From contig CABSBF010000026.1 of NCBI GenBank assembly GCA_902475855.1, forward strand, positions 1-26,745: DNA of 26,745 bases, in the 5' to 3' direction. The notes under the pieces were generated by a model, which worked only from the letters and a program-made list of their open reading frames with translations, was not told the origin of the DNA and made no database searches. This DNA comes from an uncultured Eubacteriales bacterium (GTDB lineage: Bacteria > Bacillota > Clostridia > Oscillospirales > Oscillospiraceae). The translations under genes were made by a program, and so were the position numbers. Positions 22,023-26,745 of this stretch are shown piece after piece. The first letter of the stretch is position 1; each line of letters begins with the position of its first letter.

Positions 22023-22630
22023 CGTTCTTCCACCTTTTCTTTCCGCTTGTTCATATCCTTCTGCGGTGCGCGTTCCTCTGGGAGCAGTTTCCCAAAGCCC
22101 AGCTCACGCAGCGTCTTTTCATACAGCTTTTTCTCAAACGCCAGGTACTCTGGAGATGTGTAATCGGTATGAAGCGAAACAGCTTCTTCATAGCACGGCG
22201 CGACTATCTCATACTCCACAGAGCCGAAACGGTCCGCGGTCAGGTATCGCAGCATCCCATAACCGTCCATTTCCTCGAATTTCCCCAGGTTATCTTCCGT
22301 TGCAAACTCCGTGCTGATATGAAAGCGCGTCAACTCAGCAGCGCTCCTATAAAGCACAAATCCGCCCGGATCAAGATACGGTGCAACCGTCTTATAGAAC
22401 CGCCGACAGTGTTCCCGGCTGTTCAGCCGCGGGATCAGCTTCACAAGGGCTGTTTCCAGCGCTTTGTTCTTTTGGGACAACTGCCTGTTACCGATTTGCA
22501 GACTGTTATACGCAATGGAGAGCTGAACCGCCGTGCGCTCTTGGGACGCTTGCTGCTCGCGCATGGTCTCATATTGGATTTTCAGCGCGGGGTATTCTCG
22601 GATCGCAGTCAGCATTTCAGATAATCTCAT
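22019..22630 (-). CDS. Coiled-coil conserved ICE protein, unknown function
   Basis: A 203-residue protein with an N-terminal coiled coil (about residues 10-65, from YPALKIQYETMREQQASQERT to QLSQKNKALETALVKL). A compact mid-domain (CRRFYKTVAPYLDPGGFVLYRSAAEL) follows, then a charged Lys/Glu-rich tail. ATGA overlaps tie it to both neighbours, upstream of parM. I recognise no family. A structural or DNA-partitioning accessory role is suggested only by its place in the par operon. Confidence 0.75.
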   Translation of the reverse strand: MRLSEMLTAIREYPALKIQYETMREQQASQERTAVQLSIAYNSLQIGNRQLSQKNKALETALVKLIPRLNSREHCRRFYKTVAPYLDPGGFVLYRSAAELTRFHISTEFATEDNLGKFEEMDGYGMLRYLTADRFGSVEYEIVAPCYEEAVSLHTDYTSPEYLAFEKKLYEKTLRELGFGKLLPEERAPQKDMNKRKEKVEER

Positions 22631-23037
22631 CTGCGCTTCCTCCGATACCGTGAAAACCGCTGCAGCACCTGCAAACGATTGTCAATCTTACATGACGCCT
22701 GATCAACCGCTTCCATGTCCTTATCCAGCTTCTTGTGGATGTGTTCCAGCGCGTCGCGGTCATTGCAGCAGTCCACCAGAACGTAGGTGCTGCCGGTGGA
22801 GAACACCTCGCGCCTGCCGTATGGGTCGCGGAGGCTGGCAATGAGCCGCTGACCGATCTTTTTTCGGTACGCAACCTGTAATGCTTCCGGTTCTCCGCAG
22901 ACACCGTACCGCTTTAAGATCTGCGCAACCTCGTCGGAGGAGATCTGCTGGTGTGTCATCAGCTTCTCCAGGATCTCTGCGGCGGCGTCCTCCGGAACGC
23001 CGGAATAGCCGGAATATCCATCTAAATATGCCGTCAT
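22627..23037 (-). CDS. Conserved ICE protein, unknown function
   Basis: A 136-residue soluble protein (MTAYLDGYSGYSGVPEDAAAEIL, HQQISSDEVAQILKRYGVCG, YVLVDCCNDRDALEHIHKKLD) with a basic C-terminus (RFSRYRRKRR) that could contact nucleic acid. ATG 23037 has AAGGAG eight bases before it. It is the first gene after the SSB hairpin and is coupled by ATGA to the coiled-coil gene. No family recognised. Confidence 0.75.
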   Translation of the reverse strand: MTAYLDGYSGYSGVPEDAAAEILEKLMTHQQISSDEVAQILKRYGVCGEPEALQVAYRKKIGQRLIASLRDPYGRREVFSTGSTYVLVDCCNDRDALEHIHKKLDKDMEAVDQASCKIDNRLQVLQRFSRYRRKRR

Positions 23038-23063
23038 GTTTGGAACTCCTTTCTGCGCGCAAA

Positions 23064-23088
23064 CGGCCATCCCGTTGCGGGATGGCCG
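23064..23088 (-). promoter_or_regulatory. Perfect hairpin between ssb and the par-operon genes
   Basis: CGGCCATCCCG (23064-23074) and CGGGATGGCCG (23078-23088) form an 11-bp perfect stem with a TTG loop, 9 bases after the ssb stop. On the minus strand it is followed only by TTTGCG, so it is a weak terminator at best. It may set the ratio of ssb to downstream messages or stabilise the ssb mRNA end. Confidence 0.6.
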
Positions 23089-23097
23089 CTTTGTTTG

Positions 23098-23454
23098 TTA
23101 CGCTGCCGCAGGAAGCTCCGCAGCATCGTCCAGTTCTTTCCGGGGCGAGAGAAATTCTACCTCGGTCGCTTTGAGCAGGAAGCCGGGCTGCCGCTCCGGT
23201 TCCTCGGCAAAGGTGATCGTTTCAAAATCACCGCTGGCCGCAATCTTGCAGCCCTTTCTGGCAAACTCCGCGCAGCGTTCTGCGAGCACGCCGCGCACCT
23301 TGATCGAGATAAAATCGGTCAGCTTTTCTCCATCCGGAGATTTATAGCGGCGGTCCGAGGCAATGCGCATGATGGCATAGGGCTTGCCGGTTTCTTCGTT
23401 GGTCTTGAGGACGGGATCTCCCGTCAGGTTGCCGATGGCAATCATTTTAAGCAT
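23098..23454 (-). CDS. ssb: Single-stranded DNA-binding protein
   Basis: A 118-residue OB-fold SSB. The family features are MIAIGNLTGDPVLKTNEETGKPYAIMRIASD at the N-terminus, DFISIKVRGVLAERCAEFARKGCKIAASGDFE in the middle and FLLKATEVEFLSP near the end. It would coat single-stranded DNA during transfer and re-circularisation. The tail ends PAAA instead of the acidic DDDIPF-type tip that recruits host replication and repair proteins in chromosomal SSBs. It is therefore shortened relative to the usual 140-180 residues, though this is common for ICE copies. Starts at ATG 23454 behind AAGAAGGG. Confidence 0.87.
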   Translation of the reverse strand: MLKMIAIGNLTGDPVLKTNEETGKPYAIMRIASDRRYKSPDGEKLTDFISIKVRGVLAERCAEFARKGCKIAASGDFETITFAEEPERQPGFLLKATEVEFLSPRKELDDAAELPAAA

Positions 23455-23478
23455 ATTGATGCCCTTCTTTCTTTGTAA

Positions 23479-25728
23479 TTACGCCCATTCGACGACGAAC
23501 AGGACGCAGAGGATATTGGCGTTTGTGACCGGCTGCGACAAGGCGCTGACAACTGCGTCATAGGTGAGCGTCAGGCTTTCTTCCTCGTTGATCTGCCACG
23601 GGGAAGTGAGTTCAAACTGCTCCGTGCTGCCGGTCTTGCTGGTCTGTGCGCTGTTGATCTTGAAGCCAATCTGGTTGCTGTCCACCTTGGCGTGGGACAT
23701 ATCCGAAGCATACGGCACCAGTGTCCAGCCGTTTTCTGCCGTCAGGGTCACGGAGGACACCTGCACAGCCGCAGTGGAGTGATTGACGATCTCTGCGTTG
23801 GAGACATAGACCTTTCCATTCTGATCGACCGTCACCGGCAGCACAGCCGGAACAATGACAGAGAACACGGTTGCTTCCTCCCAATGCGCGTAGTAGGTGG
23901 TAGAAGCTACCTCTTTGAATACGGTGTTGCCATCTACCTGCGTGCCGCCGGTTTCCTGCGTAAACCAGCCGAGGAACGCATAGCCCCTGCGGGTAGGCTC
24001 CGTGGGCAGATTCAGCTTTTCGCCATAGGTCTGGTCGGTCGTTTCGGTTTTGCCGGTACCGAGATCCCATGTGATCTTGTATTCTGCCGGGGCAAACTGC
24101 GCGTAGAACGTCCGCGCAGCCGTAATGGTAACCGTGCTGTACAGCGCGCCGCCTGCCTTTTCCGTGTACCAGCCGGAGAACGTGTGACCTGCCTTGACCG
24201 GCGTGTAACCGGGAGCAACGGCGGTCTGGTTGGGCGCGACGGAGGTCGTCACGCTGTTCTTGCCGCCGACGCTGCCGCCGTTGGACGAGGCGTCCCACGT
24301 CACGATCAGCGCGACATTCGCGCCACAATCATCACAGATACCATCCGCATTCGCGTCGGTGTGGTCCGCGTATTCATCTGCCGTTGCCTTACAAACTGAA
24401 CAGGTTTTTGTGCGCTTGTGCTGGGTATCGCTGGAACTTGTCCACCTGCCATAGGTATAGGTGTGATCAGCGTAGTCATAGGTCGACGCGCCGCAGCCGG
24501 AGCAGGTTTTCGAGCGACGGTGCTGGGTATCAGAATACTTGCTCCATGAGCCTGTGGAGTAGGAATGCGAACCGTAGTCCGTGATACTGTATCCGCAGGT
24601 GTGGCAGGACACCGTCCGGCTGTGCTGACTGGAGGAATCGTTGCTCCAGCTCCCGTAGCTCAGACTGTGCGAAGCATAGTCATAGCTGGATGCGCCGCAG
24701 TTCCGGCAATAGGCTTCGCGCCGGTGCTGACTGCTGGAATATTCCTCCCAGCCTCCATAAGAATAGCTGTGGCCGGTTGCGTAGATGGTCTCGCGCTTGC
24801 TCTGACCGCAATCACAGCTATACTCCCGATAACCGTTGCGTGTGCAGGTTGCATCACTTTCGTAATCCAGTACCCACGAATGGCTTCCGCAGTCCGGGCA
24901 AGTCCAAGAACCATACGAGCCGGAACCATGATCTTTATACACATAAGTGCCGAGATTTTTTGTGTAATGACATTTATAGCACTCGTAGTACTCGGCATGG
25001 CCGCGCGAGGTGTGCGTTGTGGAAACGTAGGTGCCTTGCAAAGAATACTGCTTACAGCTTGGGCAGGTGCCGACAATGCCGGTGGACGCACGAGTGGAAA
25101 CTTGTGCAGGCGCTTTCTTGATACCGCCTGCGGTGGCGGCATCTGCGTTCTGATACACACCGTAAAGATCGTGGAAATATCGGTTGCTTCGATTGGATGC
25201 TATCCAGTCATAATCGTGGAAAGGCACAGAAGAATCCGGGTAGCCAATGATGTACGCAACATAGAGCGTATCGCCGTTGTCGGTTTCACGCCAGAACGCA
25301 TCCTCGCCAATGCTGTCCAGCGTATGCTCCCCATAATAAATAGACAGCTTTGTCAGCAGCGGGCAGTTATAAAAGGCGTGCCTGCCGATGACCGGCGTGG
25401 TGCTGGGGATCTCGGCAGTCGTGAGATTGGTACATTCCTCGAACCAGTAAGCAAGATCGGAGATCGCCAGACTCTCCATGCCGTCGAACCAAACCTGTGT
25501 GATCTGGCTGCGGTATTCTGCCCACGGTTGGTCGTCTTTGCTTGTAAAGGCGCTGCAGTCCCCGCTGCCGAAGATGGTCAGCCAGCCCTTACTGTCCAAT
25601 TCCCATGTGATCTTGCTGTCCTGGATCGTGCCGCTGGCAATGGCATCATCTGCCGCAAATGCCGAGATACTGAGCGAAAGGAGCATGCAGAGGGCAAGCA
25701 GGATTGCTGTGAGTTTTCTTGTTTTCAT
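23479..25728 (-). CDS. Large secreted multi-repeat surface protein
   Basis: A 749-residue exported protein. Residues 1-26 form a classical signal peptide ending AFA-A. Residues 76-165 resemble BspA-type leucine-rich repeats (TTAEIPSTTPVIGRHAFYNC). Residues 219-312 hold four CxxC or CxC pairs, and 319-454 hold four exact-length 34-residue repeats, each with one CxxC. A DANADGICDDCG segment follows. Two InlB/Flg_new-type repeats (about 472-546 and 550-617; GHTFSGWYTE, GYAFLGWFTQ) precede a C-terminal beta-rich domain (622-749) shared with the next gene upstream. There is no LPXTG motif or C-terminal anchor. It may bind host or partner-cell surfaces during mating; that role is inferred. Confidence 0.87.
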   Translation of the reverse strand: MKTRKLTAILLALCMLLSLSISAFAADDAIASGTIQDSKITWELDSKGWLTIFGSGDCSAFTSKDDQPWAEYRSQITQVWFDGMESLAISDLAYWFEECTNLTTAEIPSTTPVIGRHAFYNCPLLTKLSIYYGEHTLDSIGEDAFWRETDNGDTLYVAYIIGYPDSSVPFHDYDWIASNRSNRYFHDLYGVYQNADAATAGGIKKAPAQVSTRASTGIVGTCPSCKQYSLQGTYVSTTHTSRGHAEYYECYKCHYTKNLGTYVYKDHGSGSYGSWTCPDCGSHSWVLDYESDATCTRNGYREYSCDCGQSKRETIYATGHSYSYGGWEEYSSSQHRREAYCRNCGASSYDYASHSLSYGSWSNDSSSQHSRTVSCHTCGYSITDYGSHSYSTGSWSKYSDTQHRRSKTCSGCGASTYDYADHTYTYGRWTSSSDTQHKRTKTCSVCKATADEYADHTDANADGICDDCGANVALIVTWDASSNGGSVGGKNSVTTSVAPNQTAVAPGYTPVKAGHTFSGWYTEKAGGALYSTVTITAARTFYAQFAPAEYKITWDLGTGKTETTDQTYGEKLNLPTEPTRRGYAFLGWFTQETGGTQVDGNTVFKEVASTTYYAHWEEATVFSVIVPAVLPVTVDQNGKVYVSNAEIVNHSTAAVQVSSVTLTAENGWTLVPYASDMSHAKVDSNQIGFKINSAQTSKTGSTEQFELTSPWQINEEESLTLTYDAVVSALSQPVTNANILCVLFVVEWA
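24367..24774 (-). repeat. Four 34-codon repeats (102 bp) in the surface protein gene
   Basis: Four tandem copies code for units with the pattern H-S/T-x-x-x-G-x-W, then QHxRxxxCxxC near the middle and a YA or YG end. Each copy is exactly 34 residues (319-352, 353-386, 387-420, 421-454). The DNA copies have diverged, so the array is old and kept by selection on protein rather than fresh duplication. The paired cysteines suggest metal or disulfide stabilisation of each unit. Confidence 0.85.
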
Positions 25729-25745
25729 AGCGGTTCCTCTCTCCT

Positions 25746-26261
25746 TTACGAATTGCCGGTTGCAGGCGCAATGGTGAAGATCAGCGTCGCGGCGTTCACT
25801 TTCTCCACCTTTTCGGTTGCCGCAACCTTCGCGGTGTATGCGATCCGCAGGTTCTTGCCTGCATCAATGACCGGGAACGCGCCGTCAGCCAGCGTCAGTT
25901 TGCCTTCCTTGACTGTCTTGCAGCCGTTGATGCTGAACGCGATCTTTCCGGCTTCGCTGCCGAAATTCTCATAGTCTCCAATGGCGAACGCGCCGGGCTG
26001 CACATCGACGGCCACAACCTGCACCGCGCCGCTCTGCGCACGGTTTTCAATGACGGCGTTGGATGCCGTTACAACATAGCCGTCCAAAACCGTGACCGGC
26101 AGGCAGGCGGGGACGCTGACAGAGATAGGCGAAACAGAATTCACAACCGTCAGCACCACCGGGACGCTGGCCTGCGCGGTTTCCGCTGCAAAGGCAGAAA
26201 CCGACAGCGAGCAGAGCATCAGAACAGCCAACAGGAGAGAAAACAGTTTCTTTGTTCTCAT
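25746..26261 (-). CDS. Secreted protein sharing the C-terminal domain of its neighbour
   Basis: A 171-residue exported protein with a signal peptide (RTKKLFSLLLAVLMLCSLS, cut after AFA near residue 25). It contains one domain that resembles residues 622-749 of the large surface protein: VSVPACLPVTV...ASNAVIENRAQSGAVQVVAVDV matches VIVPAVLPVTV...VSNAEIVNHSTAAVQVSSVTL, and KIAFSINGCKT matches QIGFKINSAQT. No family name recognised. GGAGGTACTGTCAAA before ATG 26261 supports the start, and ATGA overlap couples it to the gene above. It may be a free or assembly partner of the larger protein. Confidence 0.85.
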   Translation of the reverse strand: MRTKKLFSLLLAVLMLCSLSVSAFAAETAQASVPVVLTVVNSVSPISVSVPACLPVTVLDGYVVTASNAVIENRAQSGAVQVVAVDVQPGAFAIGDYENFGSEAGKIAFSINGCKTVKEGKLTLADGAFPVIDAGKNLRIAYTAKVAATEKVEKVNAATLIFTIAPATGNS

Positions 26262-26745
26262 TTTGACAGTACCTCCTTCGGCCACAGGTATGCAGCATGC
26301 AGGGCAGTCTTGACCTCCAGCGTGCCGACCGTCTTGCCGTCGCGGGTGGCCGTGATCGTCGCGGTGCAGGCAGCGTTGCCGTATTCCGGCGCTTCTTTCA
26401 GCGTGATGGAGCTGACCGACGCACCGGCTGCGAGGGTGACGGGATCTGCAATGAGGCTGCCGTCGGAATCTCTGCGGATCTCGATGGTATAGGTGTCCGT
26501 CTTGCTGCCATTTTTCAGCGTGGCAGATACCGTCTGCTCGCCAACGATGGCATACAGATGCGCGGGTACTTCTGCCTGAATGAGATTTTCGTCTACCATC
26601 TTATTGAGATTGCGCTGCGCGTTCAGGAGGTCATCCATTGCATAAAACACGATCTCTGTTTCCGGGAACTTGCCTGCGCGCTCGGTGATACGGGTTTTGA
26701 TTTTGTCGTAGACCAGCAGCGTCGATTCGCGGTCAAAAATGACCT
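26258..26745 (-). CDS. Partial protein with Ig-like C-terminal part, cut by window edge
   Basis: The last 161 residues of a protein whose N-terminus lies beyond the window. The visible part begins VIFDRESTLLVYDKIKTRITE with a helical region (NAQRNLNKMVDENLIQ). It then has a beta-rich, Ig-like or adhesin-like stretch (YAIVGEQTVSATLKNGSKTDTYTIEI ... ACTATITATRDGKTVGTLEVK). The frame is open to 26745, so the first internal GTG or ATG is not the true start. It overlaps the next secreted-protein gene by ATGA. Whether it is itself exported cannot be seen. Confidence 0.75.
   Translation of the reverse strand, partial: VIFDRESTLLVYDKIKTRITERAGKFPETEIVFYAMDDLLNAQRNLNKMVDENLIQAEVPAHLYAIVGEQTVSATLKNGSKTDTYTIEIRRDSDGSLIADPVTLAAGASVSSITLKEAPEYGNAACTATITATRDGKTVGTLEVKTALHAAYLWPKEVLSK

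Noticed and set aside
24367..24774. Repeat array considered as CRISPR
   Set aside because: The 102-bp period codes for in-frame 34-residue protein repeats with diverged DNA, without constant repeats and unique spacers.
24565..25974. A plus-strand open frame of 469 codons
   Set aside because: Antisense of the surface-protein gene; its apparent hydrophobicity comes from the complementary strand of a Tyr/Ser/Cys-rich repeat region.

Overview
The window is an internal piece of an integrative and conjugative element (ICE) or a closely related conjugative plasmid. The host is most likely a gut Clostridia, in the Oscillospiraceae/Lachnospiraceae range. Reasons are the family set (PrgI, Maff2-type pilin, CD1112-like VirB6, PcfB/DUF3801, MobC, MobA/MobL-type relaxase, DUF3846, amidoligase), the strong GGAGG ribosome sites and the moderately high GC. 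No rRNA, tRNA, integrase, att site or CRISPR array was seen, so both element ends lie outside the window. Almost every gene reads leftward (minus strand) in overlapping, translationally coupled strings, so the functional order runs from high to low coordinates.

Accessory/maintenance module (26745 to 15031, minus): three genes for probable surface proteins (one cut by the window edge, two with signal peptides and a shared C-terminal domain); an SSB; two proteins of unknown function; a ParM-like actin ATPase with a small partner; a C5-cytosine DNA methyltransferase; an amidoligase with a gamma-glutamylcyclotransferase-like gene two genes further on; conserved ICE proteins of unknown function including DUF3846; a complete S-adenosylmethionine synthetase; and a PP-loop (PAPS-reductase-like) protein coupled to it.

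Small-gene module (14918 to 12929, minus): a DUF4160 protein and its partner behind a recognisable promoter, a zinc-ribbon protein, an unknown protein and a second DNA methyltransferase (N6-adenine/N4-cytosine type). Below it lies a gene-free stretch of about 290 bp with a 20-bp palindrome, several hairpins and four spaced TAGTCGCTAC repeats, the best candidate for oriT and relaxosome/regulator sites.

Transfer module (12637 to 1, minus): MobC, relaxase, PcfB, a HipA-like kinase with its own promoter and terminator, the VirD4 coupling protein, Maff2/VirB2-like pilin, VirB6, PrgI (VirB3-like) and VirB4 (runs off the left edge). virD4 is split exactly between two codons by a complete Ll.LtrB-like group II intron (5382-7903) carrying its own reverse transcriptase/maturase/HNH protein. 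Splicing would restore a 577-residue coupling protein. A rightward island between VirB6 and PrgI carries a small membrane protein and a HicAB toxin-antitoxin pair with its own promoter and terminator.

The least expected feature is start-codon use in the transfer module. Behind good ribosome sites, pcfB, virB6 and prgI appear to start at ATC, virB4 and the pilin gene at TTG and mobC at GTG, whereas the accessory genes nearly all start at ATG.
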